Shown here piece by piece: positions 9,788 to 18,669 of a stretch of DNA of 64,000 bases. Every line of letters starts with the position of its first letter. Positions within the stretch are counted from its first letter, which is position 1. The notes beneath the pieces were generated by a model, which was not told the origin of the DNA, searched no databases, and saw nothing but the letters and a program-made list of their open reading frames with translations. This DNA is from Chelativorans alearensis (lineage in GTDB: Bacteria > Pseudomonadota > Alphaproteobacteria > Rhizobiales > Rhizobiaceae): contig NZ_WQNI01000009.1 of NCBI RefSeq assembly GCF_010993735.1, positions 310,001 to 374,000 on the forward strand, written 5' to 3'. A program made the translations under genes and the position numbers.

Positions 9788-9849
9788 GCAGGAACCCGTA
9801 GCTGATGGGCGCCGGGAAGAAGCCGGCGCCCGTCTTCAGGAAAGGAGCC

Positions 9850-10758
9850 TCAGCCCGAGCGGCGCTGCTCTTTCAGCCAGTCGCGCATCTCGATGATCCA
9901 CTGATAGCGGTCGTGGTCGACGGCGATGAAGCCCTTGCCGGTCGACGTCTCGCCGCCGTCCATCTCGCGGAAGGCTTCCGGGTCCTTCTCGGGCACGGCC
10001 AGCACGGCCGCCTGCATCGCCGCGATCAGGTCCTGCGGCAGGTTGGCGCGCGCCGTGAAGGGGCCGGAGGTGATCTCCGGCGACTGCCAGATGGGGCAGA
10101 CAGTGCCCTCATCGATCATGCCCTTGGCGACCATGCGCTGCGGGATGCCGTTGATCTCGTTGTTCTGATAGGTGGCCGCCGCGTCGTACTGGCCGTTCAC
10201 CACGCCCTGCACGCCGGTCTCGTGCGCGCCCGAGAAAGGAGTGGCGCTGAAGAACGTCCCGGGCTCGTAGCCCTGCTTGACCATGTTGAAATACGGCACG
10301 GCATAGCCGGACGTGGAATCGGGATCGGCAAAGGCCAGCACCTTGCCCTCGAGGTCGTCGAGCGACGCGTAGCCGGAATCGCAGCGCACGACGACGATGG
10401 AATAGTAACCGGTGGAGCCATCCTCCTGCTGCTTGGTGGTCAGCGGAACGACGCCGCCGCTGGTTTCGGTATAAGCGGCGGCGTAGGCGGAAGAGCCGAG
10501 GAAGGCGAACTCGATCTGATCGGCGGCGAGCGCCTGGATGACGCCGTCGTAGGAGCCGGCCGTGAAGATCTCGATCTCGACGCCAAGCTCCTTCTCAAGA
10601 TAGTTCTCGAAGCCGGTGTAGCGGGCGATGCGGTCCTTCTCGTTCTCGCCCGACAGGACGCCGAAGCGCAGCGTCTTGTACTGATCTTTCCATTCCTCCG
10701 CCGCATGGGCGGGAGCGAGGCCGGCGATCAGACCGGCGGCGATGGCGATATGCTTCAT
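9850..10758 (-). CDS. phnD: Phosphonate-binding periplasmic protein PhnD
   Basis: This is the solute-binding component, 302 residues from the ATG at 10758. It has a Sec signal MKHIAIAAGLIAGLAPAHAA and the family opening KTLRFGVLSGENEKD. Further PhnD-type segments are FAFLGSSAYAAA and FADPDSTSGYAVP. A longer frame reaches 10797, but the chosen ATG has GGAGAG six bases upstream and makes a proper signal peptide. It sits between phnC and the two phnE genes. It binds phosphonates in the periplasm and presents them to the permease pair. Confidence 0.94.
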   Translation of the reverse strand: MKHIAIAAGLIAGLAPAHAAEEWKDQYKTLRFGVLSGENEKDRIARYTGFENYLEKELGVEIEIFTAGSYDGVIQALAADQIEFAFLGSSAYAAAYTETSGGVVPLTTKQQEDGSTGYYSIVVVRCDSGYASLDDLEGKVLAFADPDSTSGYAVPYFNMVKQGYEPGTFFSATPFSGAHETGVQGVVNGQYDAAATYQNNEINGIPQRMVAKGMIDEGTVCPIWQSPEITSGPFTARANLPQDLIAAMQAAVLAVPEKDPEAFREMDGGETSTGKGFIAVDHDRYQWIIEMRDWLKEQRRSG

Positions 10759-10838
10759 GGGGTGCTCTCCTCTTGTCGAAAGGGGCCTCGCGTCCACGAC
10801 GTGCCGGCCCTGAGTGAAAATTCCGCAGTGCGAGAGAA

Positions 10839-11660
10839 TCAGGCGGCTTCCGTCTCCAGCGCCGCGTGCTTGCGCGGAGCGGGGATCGCGGTGGAGGTGA
10901 CGAATTCGTCGATATCCGCTTCCAGGCCCGCCTCGCCGTAGATCTCGCGCACCCGCGCCTCGGTCAATTCATGGGCGGCGCCGTCGAAATGGACCCGGCC
11001 GGCGCGCATGGCGACGATGCGGTCGCAATAGCTGCGGGCGGTGTCGAGGGTGTGCAGGTTGACGAGCACGGTGATGCCATCCTCGCGGTTGATGGCCTTG
11101 AGCGCATCCATCACCCGCGTCGCATTGGCCGGGTCGAGCGAGGCGATCGGCTCGTCGGCCAGAAGTATCTTCGGGTTCTGCACCAGTGCCTTGGCGATCG
11201 CCACCCGCTGCTGCTGGCCGCCCGAGAGCGAGCCCGCCCGCTGCAGGGCCTGGGGCACGAGATCGACGCGGTCGAGCGCGCGGATGGCACCGGCCCGATC
11301 CGCCTCGCTGAAGTGGAGCGCCATGGAGGGCAGCAGCCCCTGGTGGGCGACACGCCCGATGAGGACGTTGGTCAGCACATCCATGCGCTCCACCAGGTTG
11401 AACTGCTGGAAGATCATGCCGCAGGAAGCGCGCCACAGGCGCAACTCGCGGCCCCTGAGGCGTGTAACGTCGCGCCCGCAAAAAGCGATCCTGCCCTGCG
11501 TCGGGTCGATCAGGCGGTTGATGAGGCGCAGCAGCGTCGACTTGCCGGCGCCGGAACGGCCGATGACGCCCACCATCTGGCCCGGCGTGATTTGCAAGGA
11601 GACTTCATCGACAGCTGAAATGTCTCCGAACTTCTTCGTAATCCCATCGATCTCAAGCAT
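10839..11660 (-). CDS. phnC: Phosphonate ABC transporter ATPase PhnC
   Basis: This is the ATP-binding subunit, 273 residues from ATG 11660. It has Walker [10 protein letters not shown], the signature [15 protein letters not shown], Walker [13 protein letters not shown] and the H-loop NLHTLD. It is the first gene of the importer operon and is preceded by a Pho-box promoter. A frame extending to 11675 adds only five residues. The operon order phnC-phnD-phnE-phnE-acetyltransferase runs towards the C-P lyase operon, so the two transcripts converge on the toxin-antitoxin cassette. Confidence 0.95.
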   Translation of the reverse strand: MLEIDGITKKFGDISAVDEVSLQITPGQMVGVIGRSGAGKSTLLRLINRLIDPTQGRIAFCGRDVTRLRGRELRLWRASCGMIFQQFNLVERMDVLTNVLIGRVAHQGLLPSMALHFSEADRAGAIRALDRVDLVPQALQRAGSLSGGQQQRVAIAKALVQNPKILLADEPIASLDPANATRVMDALKAINREDGITVLVNLHTLDTARSYCDRIVAMRAGRVHFDGAAHELTEARVREIYGEAGLEADIDEFVTSTAIPAPRKHAALETEAA

Positions 11661-12020
11661 GCCAACGCCTCCCACCGCGTCGATATGGTCACTTTTGGAT
11701 TATTATTACTATAAACGACCAAAATTTCCTTCGATCTAAGATTCTGACCAGACTATACCGGCGCAATATGACAATGATATTTCAGGTGTTCCTGCGAAGG
11801 GATAAGTAAAACCTATACGAATACCGGATTGGTATAGACAGCGGCGGGATGAATTGAGGGCAAGACGAGGCAGGGCGGGCCTCCGCGACACGCCCGCGCC
11901 TTGTCCTTCCATAAGGTTAAAGATCGCATTCAGTCTTTTTTGGTAATTTACCGTTAGCAATGCACGCAAGGGATGCCCGGCTTTGCCGTCGATCCGTTTT
12001 TGTTCTGCGTACAGGTGACC
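11661..12020. other. 360-nt intergenic region upstream of phnC and the GH25 gene
   Basis: No gene is seen here. The stretch is clearly AT-richer than its surroundings and separates two divergent genes. It contains the Pho-box promoter of phnC. A further AT-rich tract around 11700-11735 lies in the phnC leader. Nothing else was recognised. Confidence 0.6.
11752..11785 (-). promoter_or_regulatory. PhoB-type promoter (Pho box plus -10) of phnC
   Basis: On the minus strand 11785-11768 reads CTGAAAT-ATCA-TTGTCAT, two 7-bp direct repeats 11 bp apart that match the Pho-box half-site CTGTCAT at 5/7 and 6/7 positions. Exactly 10 nt further on is TATAGT (11757-11752), a good -10 hexamer. A Pho box replacing the -35 element at this spacing is the classical PhoB-activated promoter. 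The start codon of phnC is about 90 nt downstream of the -10. This predicts induction by phosphate starvation. Confidence 0.75.
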
Positions 12021-12992
12021 ATGCGTTTCCGAGGCTTGCCAGCTATTCTCTCCGCCTGCATTGCTTTTGTCGGCTGCACCTCCAACGGCCCGAGCGTGGA
12101 GGAGCTTCTCGCGCGGCCGTCGCAGGAGACGACGAGTTCCGTCACAAGGCCGGACAATCTGGTACCACCGGTAGAGATCGGTTCAGCACCTTCGGAGGGG
12201 GGAGAACTGCAACAGATGATGGCGATGGTGCCATCGGACCCCAAACCCGAAGGGCTGACGGTCGCCCTTGCAAGCCCGCCGAAGCCCTTCGTGCGCGGGC
12301 AGATCTACAGGCAGCGCTTTCGCGATGCCAAGCCCATAAACTTCGGCTCCGCCTCGCCCTCGTCACTGGCCGTCCACGGCGTCGACGTCTCACGCTGGCA
12401 AGGCGAGATCGATTGGGCCAAGCTGCGCACGCAAGGCGCGAACTTCGCCTATATCAAGGCGACGGATGGCGGCGACCATCTCGACCCGATGTTCAAGAAG
12501 AACTGGCGCGCCGCCGCCGAGGCCGGCTTGCGGCGCGGCGCCTACCATTTCTTCTATTGGTGCCGGACGGCCGGCGAACAGGCCGACTGGTTCATCCGCA
12601 ACGTGCCGAAGGTGGAGGGTGCCCTGCCGCCGGTCATCGACGTCGAGTGGAACCACACGTCCAGTTGCAAGAAGCGTCCGTCGCGCAGCCTGGTCCTGGA
12701 GAAGATGCAGGTCTTCATGAACAAGCTGGAAAGGCACTACGGCCAGCGCCCGGTCATCTACACCGCCCCGGACTTCTACCGCGACAACCTGCAAGGCGCG
12801 TTCCTCGACTATCCGTTCTGGCTTCGCTCCGTGGCAGAGCCCCCCTCCAAGGTCTACCCGGACCGGAAATGGGTGTTCTGGCAATATTCAGGCTCCGGCC
12901 TCTCACACGGCGTCGACGGCAGGATCGATCTCAACGTGTTCCATGGCAGCGAAGACGAGTGGCATCGATGGGTAGCCGCACACGCGGGCTGA
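12021..12992 (+). CDS. GH25-family lysozyme-like lipoprotein
   Basis: This is a predicted lipoprotein of 323 residues from ATG 12021, with a signal sequence ending in the lipobox AFVGC near residue 19. A low-complexity linker follows. The GH25 (Chalaropsis-type muramidase) domain starts at about residue 110 with HGVDVSRWQGEIDWAKLR and contains FAYIKATDGG, AYHFFYW and VIDVEWN, the last carrying the acidic active-site residues. It would cut the glycan strands of peptidoglycan from the periplasmic face of a membrane. An upstream start at 11973 would destroy the signal peptide. It is convergent with the opgG-like gene, 39 nt away. Confidence 0.88.
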   Translation: MRFRGLPAILSACIAFVGCTSNGPSVEELLARPSQETTSSVTRPDNLVPPVEIGSAPSEGGELQQMMAMVPSDPKPEGLTVALASPPKPFVRGQIYRQRFRDAKPINFGSASPSSLAVHGVDVSRWQGEIDWAKLRTQGANFAYIKATDGGDHLDPMFKKNWRAAAEAGLRRGAYHFFYWCRTAGEQADWFIRNVPKVEGALPPVIDVEWNHTSSCKKRPSRSLVLEKMQVFMNKLERHYGQRPVIYTAPDFYRDNLQGAFLDYPFWLRSVAEPPSKVYPDRKWVFWQYSGSGLSHGVDGRIDLNVFHGSEDEWHRWVAAHAG

Positions 12993-13031
12993 GCATTCCG
13001 GGAAACGGTGAACGATACGCGCCCCTGCGCT

Positions 13032-14630
13032 TCATGACGGGCTTCCGTCACCCCTTCTCCATTGATACATCCAGGTCTCCGAGAGACGGCGGTCCCCACT
13101 CGTCAGGAAGGCGCTGATCTCGACCGGATCACCGCCGTCCGGCCGGACGTCGACGGCAAGGCGCCATGTGTCGTCCTGGACAGACGAGATGGTGGAATGC
13201 TCGATCTTGCCGCCGCCGACACCGATGCTCGCCGAGATGCCGGGCTCGCCGGAAAACTTCCGCAGGATGTCCCCCCTAAAGTCGACCACGAACTTTCGCA
13301 CGGCTTTGTCGACCTTGTCCTCCTCGAGGACGGAGACGCCGCCGATACCGGTCCGCACGCCGAGGACACGAGCCGTCGTGTCCGACCGCTCGCTGATCGC
13401 GCCCCAGGTCAGCCGGTAGCTGAACTCCAGCCTCTGGCCGCGCGTGATCTCACCTTCCGGGACCCAATAGGCAACGATGTTGTCGTTGATTTCGAGGTCG
13501 GTCGGGATCTCGATGAGATGGACGAACCCCTTGCCCCACTCGCCAAGCGGCTCCACCAGCAATGAGGGACGCCTGTGATAGGCGGCTCCGCCGTCCTGAT
13601 AATCCTCGAAATTCCGGTCCCTCTGGAAGAGACCGAAGGCCTCCGGGTTCTCCTCCTCAAAGAAGGAATTGGCGAGCACGGAGGGGTTGTTGAGGCTGCG
13701 CCAGATCTCTTCCCCGTCGGTGCGCACGATCTTCAGCCCGTCGCTGTCGTGGACTTCCGTACGGTAGTCGTCGAAAGCCCGATTGTTGTTTTCGCCGAAA
13801 AAGAACATGGATGTCATCGGGGCGATGCCGAGCCGCTCGACCTTGCTGCGCATGTAAAGTCGCGTCGTCACCTCCATTTGCGTGTCCTCGCCGGGCGTGA
13901 TGCGAAAGGCGTAGGCGCCCGTCACGCTGGGCCCGTCGAGTGCGGCGTAGAGCGTGACGTCCTTGTCGCGTTCGCCCGGACGCTCGATGTAGAAATCCGT
14001 AAAGCGGGGGAACTCCTCGCCTGTCGCCGTGGCGGTATCGACCGCGATTCCCCGCGCCGACAGGCCGTAGAGATTGCCGCGTCCGAGCGCGCGAAAATAG
14101 CTCGCACCCAGAAAGGTGACGAGCTCGTCCATGATCTCGGGATCGTTGAGCGGGTGGTGCAGCCGGAAGCCGGCAACGCCCGGCATGGAGATGTCCTTGA
14201 AACGGTCCGCCTCGAGCGGGGGCCGATACTCGAAATCATCTCCGCTGAACACCAGGGGTCTGGCAGCACCGCCTTCCACCACATGAAGGTTCACCGGCTC
14301 CTTGAACAGCCAGCCCATATGAAATGCCTGCAGTTCGAACGGCGCCTCGCCTTTCCATACGGCCCGTTCAGGCCGATAGCGGATGGCGCGATGCTGGTCG
14401 TAGGTGAGATCGGCAATTATCTTGGGCAGATCGGCGTTTGGCGCCTGGTAGGGCTCGGCGGCCCGCGCCTCCATCGCCTCACTCAGCATATCGAACGAAA
14501 AGGGGACGGCGTCATCGCCGGTCGCCGATGCCCCTTCAGCAGCCAGCGCCCCGGAGGTCTTCAACACGGTCGAAGGGCTCGACAGAATGCCGGCCACGGC
14601 GCTCAACAACAGGATCCTCCGGTGCATCAC
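13032..14630 (-). CDS. Periplasmic glucan biosynthesis protein OpgG/OpgD family
   Basis: This 532-residue protein has an N-terminal export signal (MMHRRILLLSAVAGILSS, with a twin-arginine look). Typical MdoG segments follow: PFSFDMLSEAME, YDQHRAIRYRPERAVW, FQLQ-like FELQAFHMGWLF, and MTSMFFFGENN. The family acts in the periplasm on the backbone or branching of osmoregulated glucans. No opgH glucosyltransferase lies next to it, so its partner must be elsewhere. OpgG and OpgD cannot be told apart from this sequence. The gene is followed, towards its 5' side, by a long non-coding region. Confidence 0.88.
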   Translation of the reverse strand: MMHRRILLLSAVAGILSSPSTVLKTSGALAAEGASATGDDAVPFSFDMLSEAMEARAAEPYQAPNADLPKIIADLTYDQHRAIRYRPERAVWKGEAPFELQAFHMGWLFKEPVNLHVVEGGAARPLVFSGDDFEYRPPLEADRFKDISMPGVAGFRLHHPLNDPEIMDELVTFLGASYFRALGRGNLYGLSARGIAVDTATATGEEFPRFTDFYIERPGERDKDVTLYAALDGPSVTGAYAFRITPGEDTQMEVTTRLYMRSKVERLGIAPMTSMFFFGENNNRAFDDYRTEVHDSDGLKIVRTDGEEIWRSLNNPSVLANSFFEEENPEAFGLFQRDRNFEDYQDGGAAYHRRPSLLVEPLGEWGKGFVHLIEIPTDLEINDNIVAYWVPEGEITRGQRLEFSYRLTWGAISERSDTTARVLGVRTGIGGVSVLEEDKVDKAVRKFVVDFRGDILRKFSGEPGISASIGVGGGKIEHSTISSVQDDTWRLAVDVRPDGGDPVEISAFLTSGDRRLSETWMYQWRRGDGSPS

Positions 14631-15137
14631 CTACCCCTCACCCGGTTTGGCTGCTCACAAGCGAGCAAATAGTGGAGAGGTTCCGGCTGACCTCATAAAT
14701 TTGCAATAAGGTCGTTAACACGCCGATTGAAGCCATGACGGCCGGGCCTGCTCCCCTCGCTCCGAAAATGCAACCGGGCATCAAGTCGATGTCAATATTT
14801 CGGAGTTCACAATTGGTTTTTTAGTGTAATTGTACGAATTTCTGTATAGCTTTATCGAGTGATATCAATTTGAAAGAAGATATTTTATGGAAGAAAAAGA
14901 ATTTTTAGAAAGCACACTAAGAGCGTCTCTCCCTCCTAATCGATAACTGTTACCGCCTGAATGAATGTTTGAATTCCGATCGTTTCACCATCGAATTGAA
15001 GCCACATTCTGGTGGGATCGATTTGCCATGTATCGCCCGGGCTAGGGTTCGGCGCGACGCTGGAACGTGGCGCCGGGCCGCTCTTCTGGTGCCCTGCGCA
15101 CAGACCGGCAGTCTTTCTCGGAGTCCACGGTCATACG
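14631..15137. other. 507-nt intergenic region with an AT-rich core
   Basis: This region lies between the divergent opgG-like gene and the arylsulfotransferase operon. Positions about 14790-14940 are strikingly AT-rich for this window, which suggests promoters or an operator for one or both operons. A 19-codon frame (ATG 14887 to TAA 14946, lysine- and glutamate-rich at its start) exists but has only a weak purine tract before it; I do not call it a gene. No RNA gene was recognised. Confidence 0.5.
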
Positions 15138-16526
15138 ATGAATATTCACGATCCGAAGCAAAAGCAGGTGGATGTCGGCGGCGCGCATACGCGCTCCGAC
15201 AAGTTGTTCTACGCGGCATTCGTCGCCGCCCTCGGCATACTGATCTTCCTCGTCGGATCGCTCCTGACTGTAGCAGAATACTTCCCCGGGCCTCAGATCT
15301 CGCGTGCCCTTGAAGGGGGCAAGGCGCTTTACGCCAGGTACAACCAGACCAAGGACGTCTATGGCACCGACCTATGGTATCCCGAGCGCCGCAAGGACAA
15401 GGGCGTCACCGTCAAGCGCGAACACCTGATGCAGGAAGGGCCGACCCTCTACATGTCGGGGAGCGAGCCTACGGTCTACCTGATCGATGCGGACGGGAAC
15501 GTGCTGCATTCCTGGACGAAGCAGTTCAGCGAGATCTGGTCGGCAGACCCGGACGCCGGCTGGATGAAGGAGCCGCAGCCCGATTCGCATGTCTATATCC
15601 GTCGGGCCCATGTCTTTCCCAATGGCGATGTCGTCGCCATCTACGAAGGGGCCGGCGACACGCCCTATGGCTATGGCGTCGTCAAGCTCGACCGGGATTC
15701 ACAAGTGATCTGGAGCTATCCCGGCCGCGCCCATCATCAGTTCGACATCGGCCCGGACGGCACGATTTACGTGCTTACGCACGAATTCATCGAGGACGAG
15801 ATCGATGGATTTGCGCATATCGCCAAGCCGCGGCTGGAAGATTTCCTGGTCATCCTTTCGCCGGAGGGTAAGGAGCTGAAGAAGATCCGGCTCTTTACCG
15901 CGTTGGCCGACTCGGAGTTCCGGCAGCTTCTCTACACCATTTCCAGTTGGGGGCTCGCCGACCCCACCCACGCCAACACGGTGGAATATATCGGTGACGA
16001 AGCAGCGGCCAATTTCCCCTTCGGCGAGGAGGGGCAGATCATGCTTTCGTTCCGGGAAATCAATACAATCGCCGTGCTCGATCCTGAGACGGAAGAGGTT
16101 ACCTGGGCGACCATAGGGCCGTGGCTCGGGCAGCACGATCCCGACGTCCTTCCCAACGGCAACATTCTCTTGTTCGACAACTACGGGAACTTTAACCGCC
16201 CGAACGGCATTTCCCGCGTGATCGAGTTCGATCCGAAGACCAAGGAAATCCTGTGGGAATACGCCGGTACAGCCCAATCTCCGCTCGCCAGCACCATCCG
16301 CTCCGACCAGCAGCGGCTGGCGAACGGCAACACGCTGATCACCGAATCGGACGGCGGCCGCATCGTCGAGGTAACTCCGGATGGCGAGATCGCCTGGGAA
16401 TTCGTGAACCCCGTCCGCGGCGGACCGGACGGCGACCGGATCCCCATCATGGCATGGACCGAGCGGCTGGATCCCGACAGCCTGGACCCCTCGCTGCTGC
16501 AACCCCGGCAGCAGTTGACCCAATAA
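15138..16526 (+). CDS. Membrane-anchored arylsulfotransferase-like (ASST) protein
   Basis: From ATG 15138 this is a 462-residue protein with one N-terminal transmembrane helix (about residues 21-45) and a large outer domain of beta-propeller type. Typical ASST segments are PTVYLIDADGNVLHSW, AHHQFDIGPDGTIYVL, LPNGNILLFDNYGN and GNTLITESDGGRIVEV. Classical ASST transfers sulfate between phenolic donors and acceptors in the periplasm; whether this branch does so is unproven. It heads a four-gene operon ending in a PAPS-type sulfotransferase. The same domain occurs at the C-terminus of the protein at 44753-47266. Confidence 0.82.
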   Translation: MNIHDPKQKQVDVGGAHTRSDKLFYAAFVAALGILIFLVGSLLTVAEYFPGPQISRALEGGKALYARYNQTKDVYGTDLWYPERRKDKGVTVKREHLMQEGPTLYMSGSEPTVYLIDADGNVLHSWTKQFSEIWSADPDAGWMKEPQPDSHVYIRRAHVFPNGDVVAIYEGAGDTPYGYGVVKLDRDSQVIWSYPGRAHHQFDIGPDGTIYVLTHEFIEDEIDGFAHIAKPRLEDFLVILSPEGKELKKIRLFTALADSEFRQLLYTISSWGLADPTHANTVEYIGDEAAANFPFGEEGQIMLSFREINTIAVLDPETEEVTWATIGPWLGQHDPDVLPNGNILLFDNYGNFNRPNGISRVIEFDPKTKEILWEYAGTAQSPLASTIRSDQQRLANGNTLITESDGGRIVEVTPDGEIAWEFVNPVRGGPDGDRIPIMAWTERLDPDSLDPSLLQPRQQLTQ

Positions 16527-16543
16527 CAAACGGAGGCCTCTCC

Positions 16544-16804
16544 ATGAAGAAATTTGCGGCATTGATTTCCTTTGCGCTCGCCGCACTCGTGCCGACGGCA
16601 GCCCTCGCCTATGTCGGCCCCGGCGCCGGACTGAGCCTTTTGGGCGCACTCTGGGCGCTGATCGCGGCCGTCGGCACCGTCCTGATTTTCATTGTCGCCT
16701 GGCCGGTACGCCGGATGCTGCGCCGGCGCCGCGCGGCTGACAACGCGGGCGCCCGGCATATGGAAGCGACACACCAGGCCCCTGCGGACAAACAGAGCCG
16801 TTGA
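16544..16804 (+). CDS. Small two-helix membrane protein (YVGPGAG type)
   Basis: This protein has 86 residues. An N-terminal signal-like helix (MKKFAALISFALAALVPTA) is followed by YVGPGAGLSLLGALWAL, a second hydrophobic helix and then an arginine-rich stretch (RRMLRRRRA). It has a good GGAGG ribosome site 6 nt before the ATG at 16544. The gene lies 17 nt after the ASST-like gene and 10 nt before the next, so it belongs to the same operon. Small proteins with this YxGPGAG pattern accompany sulfatase or phosphatase-type genes; function is unknown. Confidence 0.75.
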   Translation: MKKFAALISFALAALVPTAALAYVGPGAGLSLLGALWALIAAVGTVLIFIVAWPVRRMLRRRRAADNAGARHMEATHQAPADKQSR

Positions 16805-16814
16805 GGCCAAATCC

Positions 16815-17534
16815 ATGGGTCTATTGGATCTGCCTTCGTCGACCCTTTCGGCGATCGATGGCTGGCTGAGCCCGGTCCTCCCGCCGGCGGCAAGGCTGCT
16901 CGTGTGGGCGGCCTTGGGCGCGGTCCTATCCATGGAGATCTACCGCCTCCTGTCGCCGCAGTCGCGGATCGTGCAGATCAAGCGATCGTTCGAGGAGATG
17001 AGACGCCGTGTCGCCGGGTTCGACGGGGAATTCGAGGACGTATGGCCGGATATGCGAAGAATGATGTCGCTGGCCCTGCGCCGCATCATGCTGGTCTTTC
17101 CCGCCACCATCGCCGCTTCCCTGCCCTTGCTCGTCGTCATCGTATGGATCTCCACCCAATACGGCGCCACTTATCCGCCGGCCAATGAGCCGGTGAGGGT
17201 CTCCGTGCCCGGCGGCTTCGAGGGACGTTGGGTCGGTGCGGACGTCGGCACACCGCGCGCCCAGGTAATGGACCGCGACGGCCGTTCGGTGGCCGATATC
17301 GCCGTCCTCGAGCCGGTGCCGGTGATCCACAAGCGGCTGTGGTGGAATATCCTTATCGGCAATCCGGCCGGCTACCTCGACGACGCCCTTCCGTTCGACC
17401 AGATCGACATCGCGTTGCCGCGCCGGCAGATTCTCCCCTTCGGTCCATCGTGGCTGCGGGGATGGGAGGTGACCTTCTTTGCCGCGATGATCGCCTTCGC
17501 CTTGGCATACAAGTCCGCCCGGCGGATCACATGA
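16815..17534 (+). CDS. Three-helix membrane protein, possible EMC3/DUF106-like
   Basis: This protein has 239 residues from ATG 16815. A first membrane helix at about 24-44 is followed by a charged, likely coiled-coil cytoplasmic segment (SPQSRIVQIKRSFEEMRRRV onwards to about 90). A second helix lies at about 95-116, then a roughly 95-residue outer domain rich in valine and proline, and a third helix at about 217-235. The layout of helix, cytoplasmic coiled coil and helix recalls the Oxa1-superfamily proteins EMC3/TMCO1/DUF106. That resemblance is by eye and uncertain. The gene overlaps the sulfotransferase start by 4 nt. Confidence 0.65.
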   Translation: MGLLDLPSSTLSAIDGWLSPVLPPAARLLVWAALGAVLSMEIYRLLSPQSRIVQIKRSFEEMRRRVAGFDGEFEDVWPDMRRMMSLALRRIMLVFPATIAASLPLLVVIVWISTQYGATYPPANEPVRVSVPGGFEGRWVGADVGTPRAQVMDRDGRSVADIAVLEPVPVIHKRLWWNILIGNPAGYLDDALPFDQIDIALPRRQILPFGPSWLRGWEVTFFAAMIAFALAYKSARRIT

Positions 17535-18658
17535 CGACGGCCGCGCACGCAGTGAGGCCACAGGGCAAATCCCCTCCCCCCGAGATCGACCCGTGGACGC
17601 ACAGGTTCGGCGGTCTTCTCGAGCGCTACCCCCGTTTCTGGATCGGGCTCGGGAACCAGGAGACGCGCGCCCTCAATGATCGGATCGAGAAGGTGACGGT
17701 GGACCGGCCGATCTACATCGCCGGCCTCGCCCGTTCGGGCAGCACCATCCTGCTCGAGTTGCTCGCCCGCCATCCCGATACGGCGAGCCACCGCTACCGC
17801 GATTTTCCGCTCGTCCTCACGCCATGGCTGTGGAACTGGTTCGTCGACCGTGCCGGCAACCGGCAGCCGGAAGCGGCGGAACGCGCGCATCGCGATCGGA
17901 TCAAGGTGACACCGGAAAGCCCCGAGGCCTTCGAGGAGGTCATCTGGATGGCCTTCTTCCGGAATCTGCATGATGCCTCGACACAAACGACGTTCGACAA
18001 AAACGCACACCACCCACATTTCGAAACCTTTTACCGCGACCACATCCGCAAGCTCCTCGCCCTGCGCGGGGCCTCGCGCTATCTCTCCAAGGGCAACTAC
18101 AACGTCGCCCGCCTGGGCTACCTGAAAAAGCTCTTTCCCGACGCCCGCTTCCTCGTCCCGATCCGCGACCCCGTCTGGCACATCGCCTCGCTGATGAAGC
18201 AGCACCGGCTCTTCGCCGCGTGGGAAAGCGAGGACCCGCGCGTGCGCACCCACATGTGCCGCAGCGGACATTTCGAATTCGGGCTCGACCGCAGACCCTC
18301 CAATATCGGCGACGGCCGGGCGGCAGCCGAGATTGCGCAACTGTGGGAAGACGGCGACGAGGTCGCAGGCTGGGCCGCCCATTGGGCCTCGGTCTACGGT
18401 CATGTCGCAAGCCAACTCGATGATCCGGAATTGGCCGCGGCCACGCTCGTCGTTCGCTATGAAGACCTGTGCGGCGACCCCGGCGCCACGCTTGCCGCTA
18501 TCCTGGAGCACTGCGCACTGGCGGATGACGGCCTGGTCGAGACCGCCCGCGCAACCATCAGCGCCCCGACCTATTACGAACCGTCGTTCACGGAGGCCGA
18601 GCGGCAGGCGATAAGCGACCGCACCGGCACGGTGGCTCGGCTGTTCGGGTATGGCTGA
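17531..18658 (+). CDS. PAPS-dependent sulfotransferase family protein
   Basis: This is a 375-residue soluble protein from ATG 17531. The 5'-phosphosulfate loop is GLARSGSTIL at residues 65-74, and the 3'-phosphate region is near FPDARFLVPIRDPVWHIAS. The middle and C-terminus (WAAHWASVYGHV, VVRYEDLCGDP) fit the sulfotransferase family 3-like group. It would transfer sulfate from PAPS to a carbohydrate or lipid acceptor in the cytoplasm. It closes the ASST-like operon, which suggests that sulfate is added inside and handled again outside. The acceptor is unknown. Confidence 0.85.
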   Translation: MTTAAHAVRPQGKSPPPEIDPWTHRFGGLLERYPRFWIGLGNQETRALNDRIEKVTVDRPIYIAGLARSGSTILLELLARHPDTASHRYRDFPLVLTPWLWNWFVDRAGNRQPEAAERAHRDRIKVTPESPEAFEEVIWMAFFRNLHDASTQTTFDKNAHHPHFETFYRDHIRKLLALRGASRYLSKGNYNVARLGYLKKLFPDARFLVPIRDPVWHIASLMKQHRLFAAWESEDPRVRTHMCRSGHFEFGLDRRPSNIGDGRAAAEIAQLWEDGDEVAGWAAHWASVYGHVASQLDDPELAAATLVVRYEDLCGDPGATLAAILEHCALADDGLVETARATISAPTYYEPSFTEAERQAISDRTGTVARLFGYG

Positions 18659-18669
18659 CGGGGCCGCTC

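Noticed and set aside
14887-14946. A 19-codon frame in the AT-rich intergenic region
   Set aside because: Only a weak purine tract before the ATG and no similarity to judge by.
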